From the NCBI RefSeq assembly GCF_000281045.1, contig NW_008246070.1, forward strand, positions 1,233,274-1,297,273: 64,000 nucleotides of DNA. The letters are read 5' to 3'. The position numbers and the translations under genes are program-made. A model generated the notes under the pieces. That model saw only the letters and a list, made by a program, of their open reading frames with translations, searched no databases and was not told the origin of the DNA. Source of the stretch: Saprolegnia diclina VS20 (lineage: Eukaryota; Oomycota; Saprolegniomycetes; Saprolegniales; Saprolegniaceae). Below are positions 19,790 through 30,580 of the stretch, piece by piece. Positions within the stretch are counted from its first letter, which is position 1. Every line of letters begins with the position of its first letter.

Positions 19790-22018
19790 TTAGACAATCT
19801 CGCCGCGGTTGTCCGACTCGTTGAACTGAACCCAGTCGAGCGCAATGGGCGCGGCCATCACGTACTCGGGAATGTTGAACGCGTGGACGAGGTTGAGCGC
19901 ATCTTCGCCGAGGCCTTCCTCGCCGCAGAGCTTCTTGATGGCGCTGTCGACGCTGTTGCCGAGGTCCTTGGTCACCACGTCGTTGCAAACGTACCACGCG
20001 AGGTCGCGCTGGACGCAGCTCGCGGCGTAGAGCTTGGCGATCTTGGCGACGACGGGGCGCACGGCCGCGTGCTTGGGGTCGTCGAGCGACTCGAGCACCT
20101 TCTCAAACGCCATGCGTTCGACGTACGAGAGCGCGACTTCCTGCACGAGGAGCGACTCCTCCATCATCCACACGTCAAAGAGCGCCTTGCCGCCAGCCAT
20201 CTCCGTCTTGAGCGTCTTGCCGAGCTTCGTCATGAGCGCGGCTTCACGCGCGCCGAGGAGGTACCGGTAGTACTCGAGATCGTCCAAGCTGGGCGTGCCC
20301 GCAAACGGCTTGCCCGCAGCTATAAGATATCAACGTATCAGTTTCAGGCCCGGACGACGGTGACGTACTCGGCGAGAGCTTGTAGCGGCCAGCCTTGATG
20401 AGCTCGCCGAGCTCCTTGGTCACCTTTTGCATGAGCACCTTGTTGTCGCCCTAATCAGCCGTAAGTGCATGAGCGCAGCAAAATGCAATGCAAACATACC
20501 TCGGCCGTCACGGCCGCGTGCGAGAACCCGAGGATTTCCCCAAACCGGTTGGCCGAGAGGTAACCTTGGCCACCGCAGCGCTCGCGGCAGACGCTCACCA
20601 CGTTCTCCGAGTTCCACGAGACGACGGGCTTGATCGCCGAGCAAAGCGTGACGAGTTCGAGACGCGCGAGCGGGTCCTCCGACTTGTTCCACGCTGCATA
20701 CGCGTCCTTGACGTAGTTGAGGCCGCACGCCAAGGCGTACGTGCGCGCCAGGAGCGGGATGAGTTCACGCTTCTGGAGCTGGTACTTCATGATGGCCATG
20801 TCCGACTTGCCCTTGGGGCCGACGGTCGCGCGCGACGCCGCGTAGCGCATGGCGATCGTCAGCGCGAGCTTCGTGCCACCCATGAGCATGGCCGCGATGC
20901 ACACACGGCCACTGAGAAGCTGGTCTACAAGAGAAGTCATCATGAGAGATGATAAGTCCAGACACCGGTACCCGCCACAGCGAGGAAGCGACCGCGCTTG
21001 CTCGGGATCTTGCTCGAAAACTCGCCCTCTTCAGAGACCGACGAGAGCGCGTCGAGCATGTGGCTGCGAGGCACGCGCACGTTGTTGAAGAGGATCTTGC
21101 CGTTGTCGACGCCATTGCAGCCCATCTTGTGGCCCATGTCCTCGACGCGGACATCCTTGGCCATCGTCATGTCTTCGTTGCGGATGCGGACAAGGAAGGC
21201 CTGGATGCCGTGGTGCTCGCCCGCCACGTCGAGCTGGGCAAAGACAACGACCCACTTGGCGTGCACTAGACATCGAAGTAGTCATGAGCTCATGTAGGAC
21301 GAGGGTGCTAGAGGTAGAGGTCGCTGTACCGGCCGAGTTGGTGATCCAGTACTTTTGGGAGAGAATCGTGGGCGAGTTGATGATGAATTCGTCGGTCGCC
21401 TTGTCGTAAACAGCCGTCGTCTCCATCTCGATCGCGTTGTTGCCGTAGCCGAGTTCCGTGAGGCCAAAGCAGCCGACCGCATCTAATCGTAGCATTTCAA
21501 GTGTACAGTCCAGGACGATGCCATGTCGTACCGAGCGAGTCGATGCCATCGAGGAGCTTCTCGTGGTGCTTCTCCGTGCCAAGCTTGAGCACGGTGCCGC
21601 CAAAGAGGTTGAACTGCACCGTCATCTTGGTCGCCATGGACGGGTTCGTCAAGCCCGCAATCTCGTGCGCCGCATAGATGCGGTGCGGGTTCGTGTGGAA
21701 GTCCTTGACCGAGAAAAACTTGGCGTCGCAGATCTTCTGGAGCTGCGCCAGCGCAATCTCGCGCTCTTCGGCGAGCGGGATGTTGTAGCGCGGGCGAAAG
21801 CTCGGGTCTTTGAGGAACTCACGCAGGCGCGAGCGCATCTCGACGTTGTCCGGGTCCAGCCACGTCGTGAGCTCCGACGTCGGGAAGCTGCCATCGTTAT
21901 TGCCGTACTTGGTGCGCTCCTTGGCGACGTCAAAGCCCAGCGGGCGCGTGAACGCGACCGAGCTAGCGGCGCGCGCAAAGAGCGAGGAGCGGGCGACCGA
22001 CTGTCGGGCGTGCAGCAT
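19790..22018 (-). CDS. Acyl-CoA oxidase-like flavoprotein
   Basis: Family enzymes oxidise acyl-CoA to trans-2-enoyl-CoA with FAD, giving H2O2, the first step of peroxisomal beta-oxidation. Six exons; the five introns begin near 21530, 21330, 20980, 20510 and 20370 and mostly end TAG. Motifs in order are the FAD/substrate block [53 protein letters not shown], and [22 protein letters not shown]-terminal acyl-CoA oxidase domain ends DNRGEIV. The start at 22018 gives [20 protein letters not shown], Arg/Ala/Ser-rich and acid-free like a mitochondrial presequence. There is no SKL-type PTS1 and no evident PTS2. Localisation is therefore open. Confidence 0.9.
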
Positions 22019-23296
22019 CTTGAAAAGTGCAATCGGGAAGATCTGGCCCGGATCCACCTCTACAAACGCATACGCTTTCTCAAAGGGTTTCAACTTCAAG
22101 ATCCCACGGTTGAGTAAACGAGAAAGTAACGAGATGCGCACGCGCCAAGATGCCGCCAGTTTGCCGTTGGACCACGGCGGTGACGTGGCGCGTCGAGACG
22201 CCAAAGATCGCTCATGGAAAACAGCCTGGGCAAGTTATGAGCATACAAGAGAAAGAGCACTAGCTTTAGAATGGGGCGGGTTTCCGGAAGCTCCTTGTTA
22301 CCACTAGAAGCACTGTGGATTTGTCGTCGTAGCTCACCACCAATGTGTAGGAGCAGGTGCGGGGCTGGTAATCTCTGTGGACACCATGGGTTGTAGGGCT
22401 CATGTAGCAAGACGGCTCATGTGCTCATGTGCGTCCTCATGTTTGTACTGCCAACGACGTGTCCATGCAGCTCCTTGCGATCGTGACCCTTCACATAAAA
22501 GAAGACGCGACGCGTTGATTTCCCCAGGCCGCAACGAGACGGGTGACATCCGTCTGTCGACGGCGGTGATGTTTACCGCGACAAATTATGTCGAGTCAAC
22601 GGAAGCCGACACGTTGCTTGGGCGAATGAGCGCGCAGGCGCGTGGCACGCTACCCAGGACACGCAATCGGACTGGCTGCTGATAGGGCGTCGTGATCTTG
22701 GGTCGGCAACGAGAGGCTGGCGGCGTTCGTAGTCACCAGCTGGCGTGGACTGGCGACCGCATCTTGCCGGCCCACACTGGCCCACACGACCGTGAAAAGC
22801 GTCAAGAGTATTTGCATGCTGTTAGCTCGTGGCATGTGCTGCCACTGGCCAACGCAAAGGAATTTCATCCTGGAAGCTGACAACCTTCTCGTGCTGTAAC
22901 AAATCGTGCGCGTTGGTGCCAGGGGTGCACAAGGGTGGTGAGCCCTGGGACCGCCACGACCATCGTTATTCTTACAATAAGTTCTGATAGACGAGTACCT
23001 TGTACTAGTACACTTTAGCGAGGGCTGGGTGAATGCGCCCGGTTCACTGCGTGCCTAACATCTATACTGCTAGTACTAGTACGGAGGGTGGACTACAACC
23101 AAGGGGTGGTGGTTGCGTTCTGGAAATGCAGGGTAAACCCTTAGACCCCAAGGACAAAGCAGATTTCGTCCAAGAAGCCGCGTAGTATACCCGCAGGGGT
23201 GGTTTTTGGTTGATCCCGAAGACGATCTATTTTGAGGCGCGCTGAAAATAGCGGCATCGGCACTGCTGCGTCGGTAGTTTTGCTTTCGCAGCAGCC
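22019..23296. other. 1.3 kb intergenic region
   Basis: No confident gene. A 55-residue minus-strand ORF (22650-22817) begins MQILLTLFTVVWASVG and could be a small secreted peptide, but it has no other support. Around 22970-23100 the sequence becomes AT-richer and contains repeated TACTAGTAC-type words. The MAP-kinase promoter should lie just before 23297. Confidence 0.4.
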
Positions 23297-24601
23297 ATGG
23301 GCGAGGAGGTCGAGAAGCACATCATGCGCAAGTACGACTTGCTCCAGAAGCTCGGCAAAGGGGTCCGGCATCGCATGCGCACACAAGTCTCTCACATCTC
23401 GTAGGCCTACGGTATCGTGTGGAAGGCGACCGACAAGGCGACGCGGCAGCCCGTCGCGCTGAAAAAGTGCTTTGACGCCTTCCGCAACGCTACGGACGCG
23501 CAGCGCACCTTCCGCGAGATCATGTACCTCCAAGAGCTCAACGGCCACCCGAACATCATCCGCCTCCTCAACGTCGTCAAAGCCGACAACGACCGCGACA
23601 TCTATCTCGTGTTTGACTTTATGGGTACCTTGGCCCTTGGTGTATCGCCTCCCTCTTGCTGACGTTGCAATAGAAACGGACTTGCACGCAGTCATACGCG
23701 CCAACATCCTCGAAGAGATTCACAAAAAGTATGTCACGTACCAGCTCATCAAGGCGCTCAAGTTTATGCACTCGGCCGACTTGCTCCACCGCGACATCAA
23801 GCCGAGCAACCTCCTCCTCAACGCCGACTGTCACACCAAGCTCTGCGATTTTGGCCTTTGTCGGTCCGTGTCGGAGGTCGGCGGCCCCAACCCCGTCCTC
23901 ACCGACTACGTCGCGACGCGCTGGTACCGCGCGCCCGAGATCCTATTGGGCTCGACCCGCTACACCAAGGCCGTCGACATGTGGGCGGTGGGCTGCATCG
24001 TGGCCGAGATGGTCACGGGCCGCCCGACCTTCCCGGGCACGTCGACCATGAACCAACTCGAGCGCATCCTCGAGATCACGGGGGCGCCGACGACGACCGA
24101 CATTGAGAACATCAAGTCCCCGTTTGCCGCGACAATGCTAGAGAGTCTGCCGCCGCCAAAGACGCAGACACTCGAAGAGCTTTTGCCGAAAGCGTCACCG
24201 GAAGCCATCGACTTGGTCCGGAAATGTCTCTACGTACGACGTGGTTGAGGCACTGTCGGGGTCTCATTCGAGTTTAGTTTGATCCGGACAAGCGGATCAC
24301 GGCTGACGAAGCTATCAAGCACCCGTTCGTGTCGCAATTCCACGCTGAGAAGGACGAACCGGTGGCGACGGCGCCATGCCAAATCGTCGTCGACGACAAC
24401 ACAAAGTACTCGGCCGCCGACTACCGCGATCGACTCTACCGCGAAATCATCAAAAAGAAAAAGGACATTCGACGCCAAGGCACGCAAAAAGGTGACATTG
24501 TCGTCGGTGGCTCTGGTACGGCGCCTATCAATGTGCATGCGTTCACCTTTGAACGACGTAGAACCCGCGCCAACCAAGTAAAGCGCGCCGTTCTACCCTG
24601 A
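23297..24601 (+). CDS. MAP kinase of the ERK7/8 (MAPK15) type
   Basis: Ser/Thr kinase; ERK7/8 relatives act at basal bodies/cilia and in autophagy. Four exons joined by three short introns: after KLGKG, after VFDFM, and after RKCLY. Kinase landmarks: catalytic Lys in [25 protein letters not shown] in [10 protein letters not shown], activation-loop TDY in [15 protein letters not shown], and [12 protein letters not shown] as in ERK7. After the kinase core there is a tail of only about 75 residues, basic and ending KRAVLP, shorter than the long tail of animal ERK7. Start [20 protein letters not shown] matches the family N-terminus. Confidence 0.92.
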
Positions 24602-25122
24602 TCAATAAGAATACACTATAAATAAAAACGTCTAGATAGTGTCCCTTGTAGCTGTTGGATGGTGCTTGACACACTTGCGACGTCATGCGCGCATGTGACA
24701 ACATAAATCTGTCGTCGGCTCGAGTCTCTCAGGCTCCCATGGTGAAGGTCCGCTGCGGCACTACACTAGGAGGTAATCGATGGTGCCAAGCACGCTGCCA
24801 TGTGAGCTCAAGGACACCGTGGCGTGGTCGAGGACAGCAGGCACCGTTTCCGTCATCGATTAATGTTGGAGTAAACAATGAGGTAGGCAGAGGCATGCGA
24901 ACGATGACACGGCGGTTGTTCGCTGCATGCGGTCATCACCAAGGTGTAAGGCAGATTCTGGAGCCTCTTTTATGGGGCACTGACGCCTCCATTCGTCTCC
25001 TCCTCACTTTGTCAGCAGCTGGTCATTGCGACGTTTGAGTTCAAACCTTCTCAGGCGGTGTGTCTGCGGCTTTGTTGGGCTGGATTCGAACAACAAGGGA
25101 CGACGTGTGCATTAGAGTGTCA
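24602..25122. other. Intergenic, convergent side
   Basis: Between the 3' ends of the MAP kinase and the poly-Asn membrane protein. An AATAAAAA-type A-rich stretch follows the kinase stop (24605-24630). No gene supported. Confidence 0.45.
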
Positions 25123-25971
25123 TCAATCCAAGACGTTCATCGTCATTTGGTTCGAAATGCGCTCCATGTCGCGCTCGTACATGTGGTTGAGCTCCTGGAC
25201 GCTGGGGCTTTTCGTCACTGGAAACGACCGACTGCGCGGCGGCGCGTGGTACGTACGCGGCGGTGTCCCGATCGCCGCAAAGCCCGGGGGCGGTGCCACG
25301 TGGGCCGAGGTCGACCGAGTGAAAGACGGCGGTGGCGACAGCGCGCGCGGGCGCATCGACATGATCGTGATAGAAAGCATGCGCACGACGAGCTGCGGGA
25401 TCTTGGCGGCCGCAAATTCGGCCGGCAACATGGCGGTCACCATCGCATGATCGATCGCACCGGACGCCACGTGGCGCCGAATGTCGGGCACCGTCAGCTT
25501 GGGCTCGGCGAGAAACGCAAATAGCTCGACCTTTGTAAACGGCACCACGATCTCCGGCGTTGCACCTTGTGGTTCATCACTGGGTTCAACTTGGCTCGGC
25601 TGGTCGTCTGATTCCGTGGCTACCAGTTTGTTCTTCTCCGTGGCAGGCGGCTCGTCGGCGTCCGCCGCCGGCTTCTCGTCCATGGATGTGGCTGGTGGCT
25701 CGTCGATTTCCGGCACTGACTGCTTGTTGGTCTCAGTCGCGCACGATTCGTCGGTGGCACTGCGTGCGACGTTGTAGCCGTCGTCGTCGCGTTGGGGCTC
25801 GTCGCATGGCTGCGACGAGGCGCTCACGAACGGCGCCACATCACAGTTGTTTACGTTTTCACTCTGGTTCTTGGTGTTATCGTCGTTCTTGTTGGGATAC
25901 AAGACTGTGCTGATGTTGCTGCTGCTGTCATTGTTGTTGCTGCTGCTGTCATTGTTGCTGCTGTTGTTGTT

Positions 25972-26005
<34 letters not shown>

Positions 26006-26792
26006 GTGCTGTTGATGCAAATAGCGTTGTTGGCTTCAATGGTCGGTGCAGTCTTGCGCTTGGGCGTTGGGATTTGGCGGGGCTGGCTGCTGCTCTTTTC
26101 ATTCGTGTACTTGGTTACGGGAGGGTTCGGGACGGTGGTGACGGACATGGATGCTTTCGGACTGCGGACCTTGCGTGGGCTCTCGCGGCGCTTGACGACG
26201 TTAGCTGGACGGACCTAACGCCAGTACAAACATGCGTGAGATCGAACGTTGCTACTACTAGTACCTCTGGCAATTGTTGCTCGGGGGTACTTTTGATCAG
26301 CACGGGACTCGATTGCGCAGACGATAAATGTGGGAGCTTGGCCGTGGTGCTCAAGTAGACTTCGGCCAGTTTTGGGGTCTGCGGCGGCGACACGAGTGTA
26401 ATGCGGGGCGACGCTGGCGCGCGGCGAGGGCTCAAAACTGCGGGCCGCGCCTTTCGATCTCTGCGCTTGTTGGTCTTCTTGGACGACGGGGTGCGCACGC
26501 GCTGCACTGCGCCTCGCGTGTCGTGGCGCCAATGCAGGAGGGCGCCAGCGCAAAACGTCGAGAGAACGAGGCAAAGGACCACCGAGATCGAGTTGCTCGC
26601 GACTACGAGCGCGGCCGTGTGATGCAAAAGTGTGAGCGCGTGCTGCAAAATGACCCAGACCATGCCGTCGGGATGGAAGAAGAAGCTCGAGAGCGAGAGG
26701 AACGTGAGCCAGCTCAGAAAGCGCTTGAATTTGGATTTCTCCCGGCGGTGCTCGGCATAGAGCTCCAGCGCCGTGCGGACGAGGCTGCTCAT
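25123..26792 (-). CDS. Two-TM protein with long low-complexity Asn/Ser-rich tail, function unknown
   Basis: Not a family I recognise. Exon 1 starts MSSLVRTALELYAEHRREKS and contains two hydrophobic segments, WVILQHALTLLHHTAALVVA and SVVLCLVLSTFCAGALL (about residues 40-95), then a basic Ser/Pro-rich stretch. A short intron (about 26217-26264, GTACTAG...GCGTTAG) joins QQLPE to VRPANVVKRRESPRK in frame. The second exon holds a poly-Asn/Ser run, an acidic Glu/Pro-rich segment with repeated PPAT units, and a folded-looking region (FTKVELFAFLAEPKLTVPDI) before MTMNVLD. Likely membrane-anchored with a long cytosolic tail; topology and role unknown. Confidence 0.72.
25911..26013. repeat. GTT/GCT trinucleotide repeat encoding poly-Asn/Ser
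   Basis: About 100 bp of imperfect (GTT/GCT)n on the plus strand, read on the minus strand as AAC/AGC codons. It makes a run of Asn and Ser inside the coding sequence at 25123-26792. Likely length-polymorphic. Confidence 0.85.
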
Positions 26793-26955
26793 GGCGACGA
26801 CTTGGAAAATAGTGGCTTCACGAGCCCAAATGCAAGAGGAGTTTCGTGTCCGAAAGGGCGCGTCGCAGGCGGCCAATCAAGGACGCGCGTGGCCTTTCAG
26901 CCGCCAATCACAACGACGCTACTGAAACGACCGCTAAGATTAGCGCCACCTTCTC

Positions 26956-28140
26956 ATGGCGGCCGACTTCGACCCGTACACGAAGCAATGGATGCGCGAG
27001 GTAGACCAGCTCTTCATGCGAGGATGACGAAGCGGCCGTGTAGGCCATGATGAGTCGCGACATCATCGGCGACCTCGAAGCCGTTAACGCCAAGCTCCGC
27101 GCCGACCTGGAGCGCAAAGTACTTTACATTCCGTGTACAGCTCAACGATCGAGATGTGTAGAGCTTTCAACTCGATCTTATGGACGCGTGCGTCTCTCAG
27201 ATCGGCGCCACGGAGAAGCTCCAGAGCGCTATTGACGCGCGCCTGCATCCGCCAAAGGACGCGTACCGCATATCGCCGCAAAGGCTCTCGCCGCGGAAGA
27301 AAGACGGTCGCAGTGACGAACTCATATTTGGCGGCGAGAGCAACAAGTCACGTTACCACACCAAGATAGCCCATTCTGACCAACTGTAGGTTCGCCCACG
27401 GCAGCGAAGCGCTGCAGAATATGATCGAAGCCCACACCCCTCGCAAGTAGTGCAAATCCAGTTGTCTTTATATGACGGCATGCTTGTAGAGGCCACCCCA
27501 TCTCGCAGCCGTACGAGCCGCCGCGGGAGCCCATCAGTCCACGCAAAATCAAGCATGACGCGCAACTATTCGGGGGCGCGTCACCAGAAAACAAGTGCGA
27601 GTTCAAGCACACGTGGCCACTCGAAGGTGGTTTGTCGTAGGTTTGCCTTTGGAAGTCCTCGGCACAACGACTATGTCGAGCACCATCACGCTGTTCGGTG
27701 CGGCACGACACGCTGTGAACGATGAGAATACGGACTTGGGGCTAGGACCAATGAGATCACAGAGTGCCCCAAGCACGAACAAGGCTATGTGTGCGGCTCG
27801 GACGCGTATCAGAAGACGGCGGCGTACGACAGCAGCTACATGGGCCAAGTGAGCGCTGAATGCAGAGCATTCCGTGATATGGACCGCTTGAGGTAGACGG
27901 CACGGACCGAGCACGCGCGCAGCTGGACATTTGAGCGCGAAGAGGCTGCGCTGCGGCAGTCCAAAGACATTTTTGGCAACGAGAAGAAAAAGCTCCTGCT
28001 GCCAGGGCGGTACGCGTGTCGTATCGCAACGCGCCTGAATGATGCGCACTAGGCCCACGCATACGTACGACTGCATCGACCAGCTCGTGCAGTCAACAGA
28101 CCGGCGAAGTCCTCGCCGGAGTGGCAACAACCCTCACTAA
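26956..28140 (+). CDS. Small nine-exon protein, function unknown
   Basis: Reconstructed from splice signals; no single ORF shows it. Exons read MAADFDPYTKQWMRE, AMMSRDIIGDLEAVNAKLRAD..., SFQLDLMDACVSQIGATEK...IFGGESNK, FAHGSEALQNMIEAHTPRK, GHPISQPYEPPREP...LFGGASPENK, FAFGSPRHNDYVEHHHAVR, TNEITECPKHEQGYVCGSDAY..., TARTEHARSWTFEREEAALR..., and PTHTYDCIDQLVQSTDRRS to the stop at 28138. The eight introns are about 43-48 bp, GT...TAG, and all phases agree. Two exon ends, GGESN-K and GGASPEN-K, are followed by similar starts (FAHGS/FAFGS), suggesting an internal repeat. About 260 residues, coiled-coil N-terminus, no TM. A structural (possibly flagellar) role is only a guess. Confidence 0.68.
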
Positions 28141-28317
28141 TCTTTAAATGTACAAGTCGTCCATCGAAGAATTACTCAGCCCTTCGCGTCGACCATCATT
28201 CGGAGCGCGCCTCTTGAAGATCTCGTACTTTATCGAGTGCTTGTCGAAAAGCGTACTTGATTGGGTCGACGACGGTGGTTGGTGGATACAGAATCGCATT
28301 GGACAGGCTCGGGCGCG

Positions 28318-30477
28318 ATGGACCTGCCGCCGACGTACGTAGCGGACCTCTACCGCCACGTGCTCCTGGGCGTGAAGGCGTCGAATGCGATTCCGAGCGG
28401 CGAAGACGAGTTCCATTTTCAGTACAAGTTCAACGAGGCCTTCCGCGGCCAAGCCGATGCGCTTGGCGAGCGCGTCACGACACTCCTGCAGCAGCTGCAG
28501 CACGTCAACAACAAGCTCAAGTCGGACAACGACGACGACGTCGCTGTGTTTGACCCGCTCGAGGAGAATGGCCCGCTCACCGACCTCGTCGACTCGCTCC
28601 TCGAAGACGCGTCCAAGCAGATCGAGCGCTTCCAGAAGGGCGAGGTGCAAGCGACGCCGGCGACCACGACGCCCGTAGCGCCGGCTGCGACCGTCACGAC
28701 CAACGCAGCGATCAACAAGCCGCAGGAGAAGTTTGCGGACAAGATTGACAACTCGGACGCGCCGTTTGTGACCAAGTTGAAGACCAAGGTGCACGCAGCG
28801 ACCGTGGCCACGGAGCACGACACGACAGGGTCGGACGAACCGTACCACCCGTATCGGTCCGAGATTGCGTCGCTTGCGTACCAGCCGTGGCAGCTTGCGC
28901 CGTCGACGACGAAGCGCGAGATGATCTCGCTCGAGAAGGCGACGTACACGTGGGTCGACACGGAAGAAACGCTCGCGGCCATGCTGGCGACATTGGCGAC
29001 GACCGACATCCTCGCGATCGATCTCGAGCACCACAGCTACCGCTCGTACCAAGGCTTCCTCTGTCTCATGCAGATCTCGACGTGGGACGCCGACTGGCTC
29101 GTCGATACGCTGGCCCTGCGCGCGCACCTCCAGGCGCTCAACACGATTTTCTGCGACCCGACGAAACTCAAGGTGCTCCACGGCGCCGACATGGACATTC
29201 TCTGGCTCCAGCGCGACTTTGGCGTGTACATTGTCAACATGTTTGACACGGGCCAGGCCGCGCGCTGCCTCCAGTACCCGCGCTTCTCGCTCAAGTACCT
29301 CCTCCAGACGCACTGCAACGTGACGGCCGACAAGCAGTACCAGCTCGCCGACTGGCGCGTGCGTCCGCTCGACGACCCGCTCATCAAGTACGCTCGCGAA
29401 GACACGCGGTACCTCCTCTTCATTTACGAAATCCTCAAGCGCGAGCTCGTGTCGCACAAGAGCGGGGCAACCAACTTGCTCCACCAAGTGTACGCGCAGT
29501 CGGCAGCCGTCGCGCTCTCCGTATACGAGAAGCCCAAGGTGCATACGTTCGATGAACTCTTTGACATGGCGCTCAAGCTCAAGAGCACGGTCGGTCTCGA
29601 GACGATCTCGGACAACCAAGCGCACATCTTTGAACAACTGTACCTCTGGCGCGACAACCTCGCGCGCTCGCTCGACGAGTCGCCGGGGTTCGTGTGTCCC
29701 AACGCCGTGCTCTTGAAGATCATGAAGGGCGTGCCGACGACGCCCGCTGCGCTCTTCCGCCTCTGCAACCCGGTGCCGCCGCTTCTCCGCAAGCACGCGC
29801 ACGAGCTCACGTTGCTCATTGCGCGCGAGGCATCGGCGCCGTCATCCATCGCGGTGCCGGTGGCCGCGCCCAAGAAGAAGGCCACGACGACGCTGCTCGT
29901 GCACGAAGAGAACGATCAGATTTATGGCTTTGCGGGCTGGAAGCTGCCCAAGCGCACGACCTCGGCGGTCATCGCCGAGGCGTCGACGTCGCTGGCGCCG
30001 GCCTTTGACATGCAGCTGGAAGCAGACGGCCACGAGGCGCTCGAGAAGGTGCGGGCTGCCTTGGCGGCCACGGCGTTTGTCGTCGTCGACTTTATGCAGC
30101 AAGCGCCCGCGCCATCGCCGGTTGTGGCGCCGAAGGACGAGGTAGAAGAGGACGTGTACGTGGCGCCCAAGTCGCTCACGGAGAACTACCCGAAACTCAA
30201 GAAGCGCAAGTTTGAGAGCAAGGCGACCAAGGACGCGGCGGCGGCGACGGCGGCGCTCAACCCGGTCGACGAGGCGGCGCCGTTCGAAGGTTTCAACTAT
30301 GCGGCCGCGGCCGCGAGTGTCGAAGCCTCCAAGATGGACGTGGACGCAATGCTCAAGCAGCAGGAAGACGACAAGCGCAAGAAGCGGCGGGCGGGTTACA
30401 ACCCGTTCGTCGGCGGCAAGGACACAGTCAACCAAAAGCGCGGCTACAACGCGCCGCGAAGCTCGACCTTTCGGTAA
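28318..30477 (+). CDS. RRP6: RRP6/EXOSC10-like exosome 3'-5' exoribonuclease
   Basis: Nuclear exosome-associated RNase D-type nuclease that trims rRNA, snoRNA and other nuclear RNAs. Single exon, about 719 residues. It has an N-terminal PMC2NT-like helical region (residues 1-110), then the DEDD-Y domain: ExoI DLEHHSY, ExoII LHGADMDILWLQRDFG, ExoIII YAREDTRYLLFIYEIL. An HRDC domain follows at LYLWRDNLARSLDESPGFVCP, and a long Ala/Lys-rich tail with basic patches (KKRKFESK, KRKKRRAG) suitable as nuclear signals. The start MDLPPTYVADLY at 28318 is the first true ATG; the upstream in-frame codon at 28261 is TTG. Confidence 0.94.
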   Translation: MDLPPTYVADLYRHVLLGVKASNAIPSGEDEFHFQYKFNEAFRGQADALGERVTTLLQQLQHVNNKLKSDNDDDVAVFDPLEENGPLTDLVDSLLEDASKQIERFQKGEVQATPATTTPVAPAATVTTNAAINKPQEKFADKIDNSDAPFVTKLKTKVHAATVATEHDTTGSDEPYHPYRSEIASLAYQPWQLAPSTTKREMISLEKATYTWVDTEETLAAMLATLATTDILAIDLEHHSYRSYQGFLCLMQISTWDADWLVDTLALRAHLQALNTIFCDPTKLKVLHGADMDILWLQRDFGVYIVNMFDTGQAARCLQYPRFSLKYLLQTHCNVTADKQYQLADWRVRPLDDPLIKYAREDTRYLLFIYEILKRELVSHKSGATNLLHQVYAQSAAVALSVYEKPKVHTFDELFDMALKLKSTVGLETISDNQAHIFEQLYLWRDNLARSLDESPGFVCPNAVLLKIMKGVPTTPAALFRLCNPVPPLLRKHAHELTLLIAREASAPSSIAVPVAAPKKKATTTLLVHEENDQIYGFAGWKLPKRTTSAVIAEASTSLAPAFDMQLEADGHEALEKVRAALAATAFVVVDFMQQAPAPSPVVAPKDEVEEDVYVAPKSLTENYPKLKKRKFESKATKDAAAATAALNPVDEAAPFEGFNYAAAAASVEASKMDVDAMLKQQEDDKRKKRRAGYNPFVGGKDTVNQKRGYNAPRSSTFR

Positions 30478-30580
30478 TCGTATGCGCATACGATGCAATG
30501 ACTGCGATAGACGATGATAAGGATGATAACTATGTATGGTAAAGTCAATCGCACGCCAGCAGTTGTTCTTGCGTGCCGGC

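Noticed and set aside
25060-25130. Possible tRNA on the minus strand (TTCGAATCC T-loop-like word)
   Set aside because: The bases flanking the loop do not pair as a T-stem and no acceptor stem can be formed.
28144-29802. Minus-strand 552-codon ORF opposite RRP6
   Set aside because: Arg/Val/Leu-rich antisense translation of the RRP6 exon, which has intact DEDD-Y motifs.
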